DNA of 54,623 nt from an uncultured Oscillospiraceae bacterium (GCA_910589085.1 CAJUSG010000009.1:1-54623), one strand, 5' to 3'; positions 1-10,066 are shown, counted from the stretch's first letter. Notes: generated by a model not told the origin, from the sequence alone. Program-made: numbers and translations.

Positions 1-41
1 GTTGACAGCCTATTATGTTATTAGTTTTCTGTTTCCCTTTG

Positions 42-785
42 TCAAGAGAAGATACAATTACAAAAGCATCCACGCTCAAGCGTTTGAATGCCATCAGGCA
101 GTTTAATTGATTTAAGCGATGTGCAGCCGCTAGAACAATGTTCTCCAATTGTTTGAATACTATCAGGCAAATTTATTGATCTTAACGAATTGCAACCATT
201 AAAGCAATAATCACCAATCATATTCAGACTATCAGGCAGATTGATTGATTCCAGTGAACTGCACCCCCAAAAGCATCCATAATGTCTAATTTCAATTCTT
301 CCAGAGTATCCCTTTAAGCGATTGTGTCCAAGAAAGTTTATTCCATTTGGTAACTCAATCTCTGCAAGAGCGGCGCAGAGCGCGAAGACGCCATTTTCAA
401 TTTCAACGAGACTTTTGGGAATATCTATTTTTCTCAATCTACTACATTGGTAAAATGCTCCAATCTCTATTTTATATACACCTTCTGGGATGACAATAGA
501 CTCTATTCCCTGCATACCAGCAAAGCATTCTTTCCCTAAAATTTTGATGCCATCAGGAATAACTACATCCGTTTCCGCACCATGATAGGCAATCAGTTCC
601 CCGGCTCGCACTTCAAAATCGTCATTTTTTGTTTTTACAACGCCGTCGATGCTGACTGTACCCTCGATCATCATTTTTCTGGCTTCTTCGACAGAGTACT
701 TACAGCCGCAGGTTTGACACACAAATACCCCATCCTGCTTAATCAGATCTGCGCTCCCGCACATTTCACAGATAAGTTGCTTCAT
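42..785 (-). CDS. Zinc-ribbon plus BspA-type leucine-rich repeat protein
   Basis: The N-terminus carries two Cys pairs (CEMCG at about residues 6-9, CQTCG at 23-26) that form a zinc ribbon. From about residue 65 there are BspA-type LRR_5 units with the recurring pattern of a Cys-containing turn, then L-x-x-I-x-L/I-P-D-S/G. No signal peptide is visible, so a cytoplasmic binding role is likely. AGGAGG lies just upstream of the ATG. It follows the 4-TM gene by 16 bp and is probably the last gene of an SPFH operon. The protein stops inside a repeat (ending CNCIFS), so it may be shortened at its C-terminus. The function is not known. Confidence 0.75.
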   Translation of the reverse strand: MKQLICEMCGSADLIKQDGVFVCQTCGCKYSVEEARKMMIEGTVSIDGVVKTKNDDFEVRAGELIAYHGAETDVVIPDGIKILGKECFAGMQGIESIVIPEGVYKIEIGAFYQCSRLRKIDIPKSLVEIENGVFALCAALAEIELPNGINFLGHNRLKGYSGRIEIRHYGCFWGCSSLESINLPDSLNMIGDYCFNGCNSLRSINLPDSIQTIGEHCSSGCTSLKSIKLPDGIQTLERGCFCNCIFS

Positions 786-801
786 CTTCTCTCTCCTCCT
801 G

Positions 802-1218
802 TTAAAGTTCCGTGTGATGATTTTTCTGCCTGCTGTTTACTTTCCTGATATAATCGTTTCCAGCCAAACCACCCAGCGACAATATCCATGCCAAGATTAG
901 AATGATCGCATGAACCAAAAGGGCTACTTTCCAGGATACGATATCAGAACACAAAGAAAACACAATACACAGAGGGATTTGCGCCGCCACATAGACGCCG
1001 GAAATGAGGGCCGAAGGGAATTGGAGGAATCTGTCATCCGGGGTTTTGGCTTTCTTTCCCACAAGGCACTGAAAAAGCAGTGTGGAACAGAAGGCTGCTA
1101 CTACAAAAACAAAAGTAATCCAAAAAGCAGCGGTCATGCCCTGGTTTAACGTAAACAGGAGCACCATGGAAAGCAGGAGCATGAGGACCCAAACCGCCAG
1201 AGCAATCTTCTTGCTCAT
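802..1218 (-). CDS. Small four-helix integral membrane protein, unknown function
   Basis: This 138-residue protein has about four hydrophobic segments (near residues 6-24, 30-50, 72-92 and 98-118) and a short basic C-terminus. No family was recognised. Its ATG directly follows the TGA of the SPFH gene, so the two are probably translationally coupled, and the zinc-ribbon/LRR gene follows 16 bp later. The linkage suggests a membrane partner of the SPFH protein; that is inference. Confidence 0.6.
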   Translation of the reverse strand: MSKKIALAVWVLMLLLSMVLLFTLNQGMTAAFWITFVFVVAAFCSTLLFQCLVGKKAKTPDDRFLQFPSALISGVYVAAQIPLCIVFSLCSDIVSWKVALLVHAIILILAWILSLGGLAGNDYIRKVNSRQKNHHTEL

Positions 1219-2385
1219 TCACACCGCCTCCCGCTTGCTGCCGCACTTGGGGCAAAATTTTCCGGGACGTTCAAATACATAGCCACACTTGGAGCAAGTG
1301 GACTTCGCAGCCACCGGCGCTCCACACTCCCCGCAGAAGGCCATACTTGACTGGAGCGGAGCGCCGCAGTTTTCACAGAAACCGGCGGACGCGCTCTGGG
1401 CAGATGGGGTTCCAAAAGCGCCTTGAACTGCCTCACCGACCACGCCGCCTACTACCCCTCCAACACCCGCCATAGCGCCCAGTCCGATGCCCATACCAGT
1501 AAACTGGCCTGCCGCCTCATTTTCAGCCGCTTTCTCCGCCACATCAAATCCCCGCTCCTGCTGATAGGTGTAGCCCTCCTGAACTCGCTTGGTGGCGATT
1601 GCCTGTGAGTCAATCACTGTTTTCTGTGCCTCTGTTTGAGCATAAATGATGGCAGTCTGCTGCTGGAGCTTTGCCTCCGCGATATCGGCGTACTGCCGGA
1701 AATGTAGCTCTTTAAATTTTTCATACTGCGCCTCTCCATCCGGTTTCGCAATGGTGGTCACGAAGAAACGATCCAAAGATAGCCCGTAGTCAGCAAAATT
1801 TGGGGTCAGTTTTCCTTTCAGCGTGTCGGAAAACTCAAGCAGGTGTTCATCTATTTCAAAGATGTTGATTGTCTTGGTTTTTATGACCTGAGCAATGTAG
1901 GTTTTGACTTTTGTCATAAGGACTGCTCGGAAGTAGGACACAATCCTTTCCTGGGACAAATCCCGCTCTGTCCCAACCAGGTTGATTAAAAGCCGTTTTG
2001 AGTCCTGCACACGCAGGCTCATTTCGCCGTTGGCTCCGATGGACAGTGGAAAGCCATAGACGGGTTCTATGTATTGCACTTTGCTGTCCGTCCCCCATCG
2101 AATTGCCATCTGCTCCACCTTATTGATGAAGTAAACCTCACAATGGAAGGGGGACACTCCGCCAGTGGGAATGTTCCTGAGTTTTTGCAGGATAGGGATA
2201 TTAGCGGTTTCCAAAGTATACCGCCCGGAACCAAACAGATCCAAAGGCTGACCGTTGAGGAAAAAAACGGCCTCTTGGGATTCATGGACAATAAGCTGAG
2301 AGTGCGTATTAAAATCTTCTTTGGGGTGCTTCCACACGAAGGTACTGTTGTCACCCTCATATTTGATAATACTTGTGAACTCCAT
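1219..2385 (-). CDS. SPFH-domain protein with C-terminal double zinc ribbon
   Basis: This protein belongs to the SPFH/band-7 group of B. subtilis YdjI type, often annotated virion core protein-like. The SPFH core spans roughly residues 25-240. A helical stretch follows, then a Gly-rich segment near 290-320 and two zinc ribbons (CENCG...CGECG and CSKCG...CPKCG) in the last 55 residues. There is no N-terminal membrane anchor. The ATG at 2385 has GAGGT 7 nt upstream; an in-frame TTG directly before it is less likely. It heads a set with a 4-TM protein and a zinc-ribbon LRR protein. YdjI-like proteins are known to act at membrane sites under envelope stress; the role here is inferred. Confidence 0.85.
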   Translation of the reverse strand: MEFTSIIKYEGDNSTFVWKHPKEDFNTHSQLIVHESQEAVFFLNGQPLDLFGSGRYTLETANIPILQKLRNIPTGGVSPFHCEVYFINKVEQMAIRWGTDSKVQYIEPVYGFPLSIGANGEMSLRVQDSKRLLINLVGTERDLSQERIVSYFRAVLMTKVKTYIAQVIKTKTINIFEIDEHLLEFSDTLKGKLTPNFADYGLSLDRFFVTTIAKPDGEAQYEKFKELHFRQYADIAEAKLQQQTAIIYAQTEAQKTVIDSQAIATKRVQEGYTYQQERGFDVAEKAAENEAAGQFTGMGIGLGAMAGVGGVVGGVVGEAVQGAFGTPSAQSASAGFCENCGAPLQSSMAFCGECGAPVAAKSTCSKCGYVFERPGKFCPKCGSKREAV

Positions 2386-2432
2386 CAAATTTACCTCACA
2401 CTTTTCAATAGGGGTTTCTCCTATAATGAGGA

Positions 2433-2462
2433 ACCGCCCAGCCCGTAATCAGGCTGGGCGGT
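2433..2462 (-). terminator. GC-rich hairpin between the InlB-repeat gene and the SPFH gene
   Basis: The 11-bp arms ACCGCCCAGCC and GGCTGGGCGGT surround an 8-nt loop just downstream of the InlB-repeat gene stop. The T-rich tail on the minus strand is weak, so this is a plausible rather than strong terminator. Confidence 0.5.
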
Positions 2463-2476
2463 GCATTGGATTATTT

Positions 2477-4189
2477 TCAGCCTGCAACCCAATCCCGATA
2501 GCGGTATTGGGTAACTTCGCGGGTTTCATACTGGGCATCAACCATTCTACTTTCTTCCCAATAATAGTTTTTTCCATTGGGGAGTGTGTACTCCGGCCAC
2601 CACGCTCTTCCATCGTTTCCGTAGTGATCTACATAAACGTGATTTCCACTACAGTTTCCACAGGTCCAGCTGGTGCCGTTGACCTTGTACCGTGTGGTGT
2701 TCCAGTCAGTGTAGCGAATATTTGAACTGCCGAATTTGTTCCGAAGATATGTCTCGCACCAGCATTCATGCCGACCGTCGGAGGTAGCATACCCTCCATA
2801 ACGGTATTCTGTATAACCATCAGAAATTTTAACCTGTTCCGTCATAGTTCTGGTTTCCACTTGGCGGGTGTCAGAGGCAGACGCAGAAGCTGTGGACCAA
2901 TTGCTCCATGTGGACCAATAACCCTTTGGAGGTTCCGGAATCGCAGAATTAATCATATCGTCTCCCAATTGACCCAATGCACAGACAAGGCAGGAATCTA
3001 CAGAATTTTCTATATTATCTGTAAAAACCTCGCCACAGGAGCAGGTATAGAACGTATAGTGCGGATGCTCTGGGCTGACTGTAGGATTGATCTTTTCATG
3101 CTTATGGACGGCATTTTGGAGCCAGTGGGCATATAAAGTCTGACTACTGGTCAGATGGACTTTTGTTGACGCTGTGATTTTTGAGCCGCCGGATGCCTGA
3201 GTATACCAACCATCAAAAGTATAGCCATCTCTGCTTGGCGTTGGCAGACTGCCATAGGTGCCGCCGTTTGTAACGGTAATCGTCTTGCAGGTGGAGCCGT
3301 TGTCCAGGATTACTTCATAAGTTTTTGATGGCGCTTGAATTTCCTTCCACTCTGCGTACAGGGTAATATCCTTCTCAACAAACATCTCATCCCCAGTTCT
3401 AAGGAGAAGCCCAGCCGAACCACCTTGAGAATAAGTCCAACCGAGGAATGTGTAACCTTCACGGGTTGGCGTGGGCATGCTGCCAACAACAGAACCAGCA
3501 GAAACCTGCTTAGAAGTCTGGGAGACTGAACCGCCATTGGGATCAAAAGTGATGTTATAAATTTGGGGAGTAGTTGGTGAAGTTGCTCCAAAAGAAGTTA
3601 AATCTGCAATATAAAAGAAATAGCTGTAGCCATGCTTGGTTTCGCCAAAATGGGTGTGTTTTTTGTCTGTACATTTTTTGCTAATAGTAGTCCATTTGCG
3701 AGCAAAATCTTCGTAGGTATAATCCCTTGCGGCGGCCCCTATTTTCCCGTTTTCCAGGGTAATGTTACCCTCAAGTGTTGTAAATGTTCCAGCAGTATTA
3801 TCCTTTGCGACTAAAACCATAGTATGTCCAAAGCAGTTGTTATCACGATTATCTTTTGAAGTGCTAGAGAAGTGTGTGATTCTTATTCTTGAGCCCAAAG
3901 GTGCCGCTTGGATATATGCCTTGACATGTTCTTCCGTAATGCTGCGCTCCTCGGCGGATTTCTCTCTCAATATATTGTAACTAGTGTTAAAATCAGTCGT
4001 AATACCTTTATAATTCCAAATTTTAGATAGTATTTGTCCGGCGTAGGTGGCGCAGTTTTTCACGTTCTTACCAGAAGAAGCGGTTACTGTCACCCCGTTG
4101 ATGGTAAATGAACGTTCTGCCGCAAGAGCAGGAGATGCCATTGTACATAGCATACAAATTGTAATAATCAATGTGAAAATTCGTTTCAT
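2477..4189 (-). CDS. Secreted protein with papain-like N-terminal region and two InlB B-repeats
   Basis: The ATG at 4189 (MKRIFTLII) gives a clean signal peptide ending ALA-A at about residue 24; the longer frame upstream overlaps the previous gene. The mature N-terminus (about 25-185) has a Cys in NCATYAG and a His in GHTMVLV, in an order like NlpC/P60 or CHAP amidases; this is only a resemblance. Two Listeria-Bacteroides (InlB B/flg_new) repeats follow, each ending GWxY...LYAxW. The C-terminal 200 residues hold Cys pairs (CSCG, CGNC), W-S-x-W-S motifs and many aromatic residues. It lies 19 bp behind the SLH gene and should share its promoter. Confidence 0.8.
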   Translation of the reverse strand: MKRIFTLIITICMLCTMASPALAAERSFTINGVTVTASSGKNVKNCATYAGQILSKIWNYKGITTDFNTSYNILREKSAEERSITEEHVKAYIQAAPLGSRIRITHFSSTSKDNRDNNCFGHTMVLVAKDNTAGTFTTLEGNITLENGKIGAAARDYTYEDFARKWTTISKKCTDKKHTHFGETKHGYSYFFYIADLTSFGATSPTTPQIYNITFDPNGGSVSQTSKQVSAGSVVGSMPTPTREGYTFLGWTYSQGGSAGLLLRTGDEMFVEKDITLYAEWKEIQAPSKTYEVILDNGSTCKTITVTNGGTYGSLPTPSRDGYTFDGWYTQASGGSKITASTKVHLTSSQTLYAHWLQNAVHKHEKINPTVSPEHPHYTFYTCSCGEVFTDNIENSVDSCLVCALGQLGDDMINSAIPEPPKGYWSTWSNWSTASASASDTRQVETRTMTEQVKISDGYTEYRYGGYATSDGRHECWCETYLRNKFGSSNIRYTDWNTTRYKVNGTSWTCGNCSGNHVYVDHYGNDGRAWWPEYTLPNGKNYYWEESRMVDAQYETREVTQYRYRDWVAG

Positions 4190-4208
4190 AATATCACCCG
4201 CAAATCTT

Positions 4209-4784
4209 TCATAATATGCTATAAGCAGCATTGTAAAGAATCATAGCAACTTGCCATCTTGTCAGGGACTCGCCTTTTTGGGCTGAAAGGCGATTTATAT
4301 AACCACGTTCGTGCGCAATCTCAATATACCCATCCGGGTACCCGCCAGCCTGAATGGCTTCTTCCTCCAGTGCCATTGCTCGGACCACCATTGTTAATAC
4401 CTGCTCATAGGTTACAGAATCATTTGGACCAAATTTTCCGCTCCCATAGCCGCTCACAAGACCGAATTCAGATGCTTTGGAAATGTATTTATTGGCCCAA
4501 TGAGTCCTGGAAACATCTGAAAATGTATCTGAAACAGTCAAATCTTCGGTTTCACCAAGCATATTACAGATAATTGTCGCCATTTCCGCACGCGTAACTG
4601 TCTGATTTGGATTAAAATTTCCATTGTTATCGCCTCTCATAATTCCAACATCATCGAGATACTTCACCGCCTCGGCATAGTCAGCGTTCTCATCCACATC
4701 CGGGAATGAGGATGCGGCCATAGCGGGACAAATCAGAACACCTCCTATCAGAAGTCCCATAAACAGACATCGAAGTTTTTTCAT
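4209..4784 (-). CDS. Small secreted S-layer homology (SLH) domain protein
   Basis: The protein has 191 residues from the ATG at 4784 (MKKLRCLFMG), which has GAGAGGAGAA upstream. A signal peptide ending AMA-A at about 24 is followed by three SLH-type units (FPDVDENADY..., FSDVSRTHWA..., and a third weaker one). It is almost nothing but SLH domains, so it probably binds secondary cell-wall polymer and may hold or present the InlB-repeat protein encoded next. Its promoter lies in the inverted-repeat segment 4811-4942, which suggests on/off expression. Confidence 0.85.
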   Translation of the reverse strand: MKKLRCLFMGLLIGGVLICPAMAASSFPDVDENADYAEAVKYLDDVGIMRGDNNGNFNPNQTVTRAEMATIICNMLGETEDLTVSDTFSDVSRTHWANKYISKASEFGLVSGYGSGKFGPNDSVTYEQVLTMVVRAMALEEEAIQAGGYPDGYIEIAHERGYINRLSAQKGESLTRWQVAMILYNAAYSIL

Positions 4785-4810
4785 TGACAATTCTCCTCTC
4801 TTTTTAAAAT

Positions 4811-4942
4811 GTGTACCTTCCTGTAAAATCGCCTTATTTTTTATACAGGGAAAGAATACCACATAAATCGCCAATTTTCAATACCTCACGAGATATTTTT
4901 CAGAGGGATAATTGACTTACAGGAAGGTACACTTTCCTGTAA
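4811..4942. promoter_or_regulatory. Candidate invertible promoter segment flanked by inverted repeats
   Basis: GTGTACCTTCCTGTAA at 4811-4826 is repeated exactly as its reverse complement TTACAGGAAGGTACAC at 4917-4932, with 90 bp between. The right copy extends into a 26-bp dyad (4917-4942) with half-sites TTACAGGAA and TTCCTGTAA. Both copies share the same non-palindromic GT centre within GTGTAC. The segment contains the only good promoter for the SLH operon. The ribosome binding site lies outside it, and a serine recombinase gene ends 10 bp away. This is the arrangement of a DNA-inversion switch. Inversion itself is inferred. Confidence 0.65.
4853..4881 (-). promoter_or_regulatory. Promoter of the SLH/InlB-repeat operon
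   Basis: Read on the minus strand it is TTGAAA, 17 nt, TATTCT, pointing at the SLH gene start at 4784. It lies between the inverted repeats, so inversion would turn it away from the operon. Confidence 0.65.
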
Positions 4943-4952
4943 ATTTGCCCCT

Positions 4953-5567
4953 TTACAACAACTTGGCTTTTTCGTAAATTTCTGCCCGGTAGCGGAAGGT
5001 TGACAGCGGCATACTACACTCTCTCGCCGCTACCGTGCCAGTAATCGCCCCGGATTTCCATCGTTGGTAGGCACTGTGGTAGTTCTCTGGGAGCGGCTTG
5101 GGAGGTCTGCCGAACCGAACACCTCTAGTCTTTGCCGCCGCAATGCCCTCTGCCTGCCGCTGACGAATGTTGGTGCGTTCATTCTCAGCAACAAAAGACA
5201 ACACTTGCAGGACAATATCGCTGAGGAAGGTCCCCATCAAGTCCTTGCCCCTGCGGGTATCCAACAGCGGCATATCCAGCACCACAATGTCAATACCTTT
5301 CTCGTTGGTCAAAATCCGCCACTGTTCCAAAATCTCGCCGTAGTCGCGCCCCAGCCGGTCGATGCTCTTGATGTAGAGCAAATCGTCCGGCTTCAATCTT
5401 CTGACCAGCTTCTTGTATTGGGGCCTCTCAAAATCCTTGCCGGACTGCTTGTCCAGAAAGACATTCTTCTCCGGGATGGACAGCTCCCGCATGGCGATTA
5501 ACTGCCTCTCCTCGTTCTGGTCGCGGGTGCTGACCCGGATGTAGCCGTATGTATTAGGAATGGTTAT
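4953..5567 (-). CDS. Serine site-specific recombinase (resolvase/invertase family), non-ATG start
   Basis: The protein is about 204 residues, the usual size for small serine resolvases and invertases. The N-terminal catalytic motif is YGYIRVSTRDQNEE, with the nucleophile Ser in RVS. IKSIDRLGRDYGEI is the conserved R-containing helix region. A C-terminal Hin-like helix-turn-helix follows (TVAARECSMPLSTFRYR). The first in-frame ATG (5492) would remove the catalytic Ser. Upstream, only ATA (5567, overlapping the TAA of the previous gene) or ATT (5561) fit behind GGAGGGAGG. The sister protein at 45759-46355 starts MNTYGY, matching NTYGY here. Its stop is 10 bp from the inverted-repeat dyad, so it is the prime candidate for inverting that segment. 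Confidence 0.85.
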   Translation of the reverse strand: MTIPNTYGYIRVSTRDQNEERQLIAMRELSIPEKNVFLDKQSGKDFERPQYKKLVRRLKPDDLLYIKSIDRLGRDYGEILEQWRILTNEKGIDIVVLDMPLLDTRRGKDLMGTFLSDIVLQVLSFVAENERTNIRQRQAEGIAAAKTRGVRFGRPPKPLPENYHSAYQRWKSGAITGTVAARECSMPLSTFRYRAEIYEKAKLL

Positions 5568-5782
5568 CGTACCTCCCTCCGGCGCTGCCAGACAATGTCA
5601 TATCCCAGCGCGTCAGCCAGTTCTACGGCCTCCCGGTAGCGCAGGGAATCCCGGCGCAGTTTGCCGGAGAGATTGGGGACGCTGGCGCTCCATCCGTACT
5701 GGTCGGCCAGCTTCTCTACAAGGTTGGCCATGGTCATGCCCTCCCGGACAATGTACGATTTGATTTGGTTTCTTGTGTCCAT
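5564..5782 (-). CDS. Small DNA-binding-like protein coupled to the recombinase
   Basis: This basic protein of 72 residues starts at the ATG (MDTRNQIKSY) with AAGGAGG 6 nt upstream. Its predicted helices (residues about 14-30 and 35-60, with LSGKLRRDSLRY) look like a minimal XRE-type helix-turn-helix. Relatives are often found beside recombinases and are often mislabelled as LLM flavin oxidoreductases. Its TAA overlaps the proposed ATA start of the recombinase (ATAA), so the two are probably made together. It could be a recombination directionality or accessory factor; that is inference. Confidence 0.6.
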   Translation of the reverse strand: MDTRNQIKSYIVREGMTMANLVEKLADQYGWSASVPNLSGKLRRDSLRYREAVELADALGYDIVWQRRREVR

Positions 5783-5788
5783 GTTCAT

Positions 5789-6450
5789 CCTCCTTCAAAT
5801 TGAAATGTTTTGGTGTTCGCCTGTCAGCGTATCTCATTCCCGCAATAGCGGATTTGATGCGCTGGCGGGTACGATTGATTGATGTGTGTCCATCCGACAG
5901 AGCCGCCGCCCATGAAGCCCTGTCCATGGGGACGCACTTTGCATTTCACGGTTTGGTGTGACTTCATGCTGAACCGTGAAAATCCAAACGGGACGGCGCA
6001 CTGTATTCGCTGTTGGGCGCGTCGCTGTTTCGTATGGATTGCAGTACAAAAAGTTCCGTTTGTTCGCTGTTTTCACATAGATTGAAAACAAGTCTCGATT
6101 TTAAGGCTGATTCTTCTGCCGTTCTCTCCGAAAGCCGTTCCTGCCCCCATTTCCGGCGGCGTGTGGTCCCCTCTGGTGCGCTCGTGCCTTGCGGCAGTCG
6201 CGGCGCACTTCGCCGGGGGACATATCCCATTCGGACGGTCATGCACTTGTCAATGTTCACGTCTCTACCAGACACTTAAAATTATAGCGGTTTTATGCCC
6301 CTTTTCCCGTATATCCAAGAGGTAGGAAATCGGCCCCAAAACGTGCAAATTTCCACGCTCTTGGAAATACCGCCTTTCTTCGACAGAATATTGCCGGAAA
6401 CTGTTGTAAAATGACGAAAGAGACGGTATGATTGCAGGGGAGGGAATGAT
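5789..6450. other. Gene-free stretch between recombinase operon and XRE regulator
   Basis: There are about 660 bp with several overlapping short frames on both strands. None has a convincing start, ribosome site or recognisable motif. It may hold the promoters of the two diverging units and remnants of a mobile element. Confidence 0.5.
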
Positions 6451-7299
6451 ATGGATGACGCAAAGCAGATCATGCACGAACGTTTTTGGGAATTGCGGAA
6501 GGATCGGAACCTGACGCTGGAACAGCTTGAGAAGCAGACCGGCATTTCAAAATCCGCGCTGGGCAGCTATGAAGCAGAAGGCACAAAAGACATCAGCCAC
6601 TGGGCTGTTGTCAGACTGGCGGAGTTCTATGGTGTGACTACGGACTACCTGCTGGGCTTGTCAGTTATGAAAAATCACCCAAACGCAGATTTGAATGATC
6701 TGCGTTTGAGTGATGAAATGATTGAGTTATTAAAAAGTGGCAGGATTAACAACCGGCTGCTCTGTGAGCTTGCCGTCCACGGTGACTTCCGGCGGTTTAT
6801 GCTTGACCTGGAAATATATGTTGACCGGATTGCCAGTATGCACATCCGCAATAACAACACCGCTCTCAAAACCGAGCGCAAAGTATTGATGGAACGTGCG
6901 GGCCTGGATGACAATGATTTGAATATGCGCACGTTGGAGCTGGCCCAGATAGATGAGGATGATTACTTCGCTCATGTGATTTTTGAGGATCTGCGGCCCA
7001 TCATCCGGGATATTCGAGAGGCGCACAAATCCGATGCCACTACCGCTGACGCTGATACGGAGTCACCGGCAGAGAAAGCAGTACGTCAACTGGAAGCGGC
7101 TCTCAACTGTGAAGGGAGTAAGGAGGAAAAGATAGTAAGAGCACTCCTGTCGCAGCTTGAGATTGACTATGATACATTGACGAAAGAAGAATTTGTGACT
7201 TTGATAGGAATTTTGAACAAGTCCGAGCACATGAAGAAGCATATCAGCAGGAGGGGCAAGGTTCCTGCCTCGCAGAGGCGGAAACGAAAAAAGAGGTAA
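6451..7299 (+). CDS. XRE-family transcriptional regulator with long helical C-terminus
   Basis: The N-terminal helix-turn-helix (about residues 8-70) has the XRE pattern (LRKDRNLTLEQLEKQTGISKS, then LAEFYGVTTDYLLG). About 210 mostly helical residues without a recognised domain follow, ending in a strongly basic tail (RRKRKKR). GGGGAGG sits 8 nt before the ATG. The size and layout are typical of regulators in integrated elements. It diverges from the recombinase operon, so it may control that unit; the target cannot be seen from sequence. Confidence 0.85.
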   Translation: MDDAKQIMHERFWELRKDRNLTLEQLEKQTGISKSALGSYEAEGTKDISHWAVVRLAEFYGVTTDYLLGLSVMKNHPNADLNDLRLSDEMIELLKSGRINNRLLCELAVHGDFRRFMLDLEIYVDRIASMHIRNNNTALKTERKVLMERAGLDDNDLNMRTLELAQIDEDDYFAHVIFEDLRPIIRDIREAHKSDATTADADTESPAEKAVRQLEAALNCEGSKEEKIVRALLSQLEIDYDTLTKEEFVTLIGILNKSEHMKKHISRRGKVPASQRRKRKKR

Positions 7300-7315
7300 A
7301 CAGGCGGCTAAATGT

Positions 7316-7362
7316 AAAAAGAGGGCGGAGAATGGAAATTCATCCATTCTCTGCCCTTTTTT
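7316..7362 (+). terminator. Rho-independent terminator after the XRE regulator
   Basis: AGGGCGGAGAATGG pairs with CCATTCTCTGCCCT around an 8-nt loop and is followed by TTTTTT. A-rich sequence on the left side could make it work for the minus strand too. Confidence 0.8.
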
Positions 7363-7453
7363 GTTCGCCTATCCTGCCTGACAGATGCCGTGAATGTAAT
7401 TTTCTCGGATTACTGTTTTACGGACACCCACCTAAGGGGGCAGAGAAACCTTA

Positions 7454-8401
7454 TTACCGTCCGTCGGCGGCGTATTGTCCCATGTGGACGTCCAGCACAG
7501 GCCGGTTGGGCTGGACCAGGGCATCCTCATAGCGGCATTTCCACTGGATGCTCTGGTCCAGATTGCCGTTGTCCGCCACGCCGTCCACCGTGTCGCCGTC
7601 CTTGATGGGCCGGCAGTTTTCCAGACAGTAAGAGGCGATTGAGTAGGCGTGGTTCACCACCCAGTTTGGATCCATATCGTGGAAGTGGTACTGCATGTCC
7701 TCGATGTACAGCAGGCTCATTCCCAGGGTATCCACCACGGAGTCGCTGGTGCCGCTGATATTGAAGAACCGGGCGTTGACGATGTAGTGGATGAAGCGGT
7801 CGAGGCCGGTAAACTCCCTGTTCCGCACGGTGTCCGCCAGGATCAGCTTGCCGGTGTTCAGGGAGTACACCGCCTCGCAGGTGGGGAAGAGCTCCACCAG
7901 GGCCTCCAGATAGTCCATATCGAAGTCGGCCCGCTCCAGAGGGTCCAGAGCGCCGGTAAGTATGTCGTTGGCGAAGACGCAGTATTTGCACTCCGACAGG
8001 ATGCGGTCCCGGTCCTCCAGGCAGTCCCACATCTGGCTGCGCTTCATCTCGTCGATGGTCTCCGGATGGAAGGTGTCGCAGGGCATGATGGACACCTGGA
8101 CGGGCCCCTGGCCGTTGCTGAACTTGGCGATGTGGTCCATGGCGGCAAAGAGAGCGAGGCCATTCATGGCTTCGGCGGTTTTTTTCTCCGGCTCCGCCGC
8201 CTCCACCTTGCCGATGCGGCGCTCCAGCACCTCGGCAATCCGCTGGATAGACGGCATCTCGCATTTTTCCTTCATCAGCAGCTGGACCATGAACACCCCG
8301 CCGGGGCGGACGGTGGGGTCCATCTCGTCCAAAGGAGATTTTTTCTCTTGCGGCGCGGGCTCCGGCTCTTTCTCCGGCTTTTTCTTTTTGAAAAGTCCCA
8401 T
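7454..8401 (-). CDS. DUF4261 domain-containing protein
   Basis: The protein has 315 residues. A charged, Pro-rich N-terminal tail (KKKKPEKEPEPAPQEKKS) precedes a DUF4261-like body. That body includes VQVSIMPCDTFHPETIDEM and a C-terminal region rich in His and Asp (DMQYHFHDMDPNWVV). No signal peptide or membrane segment is visible. GGAGG precedes the ATG. It lies downstream of pckA but behind a strong terminator, so it is probably transcribed separately or at a low level. The function of the family is unknown. Confidence 0.75.
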   Translation of the reverse strand: MGLFKKKKPEKEPEPAPQEKKSPLDEMDPTVRPGGVFMVQLLMKEKCEMPSIQRIAEVLERRIGKVEAAEPEKKTAEAMNGLALFAAMDHIAKFSNGQGPVQVSIMPCDTFHPETIDEMKRSQMWDCLEDRDRILSECKYCVFANDILTGALDPLERADFDMDYLEALVELFPTCEAVYSLNTGKLILADTVRNREFTGLDRFIHYIVNARFFNISGTSDSVVDTLGMSLLYIEDMQYHFHDMDPNWVVNHAYSIASYCLENCRPIKDGDTVDGVADNGNLDQSIQWKCRYEDALVQPNRPVLDVHMGQYAADGR

Positions 8402-8416
8402 ATTGTTCCTCCTATC

Positions 8417-8448
8417 TTAAAAACCAGGGCGCAAAAGCGCCCTGGTTT
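8417..8448 (-). terminator. Terminator of pckA
   Basis: A perfect 12-bp stem (AAACCAGGGCGC and GCGCCCTGGTTT) with a 4-nt loop begins 11 bp after the pckA stop and is followed by a short T run on the minus strand. Confidence 0.85.
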
Positions 8449-8458
8449 GGGGTTAAGA

Positions 8459-10066
<1,608 letters not shown>

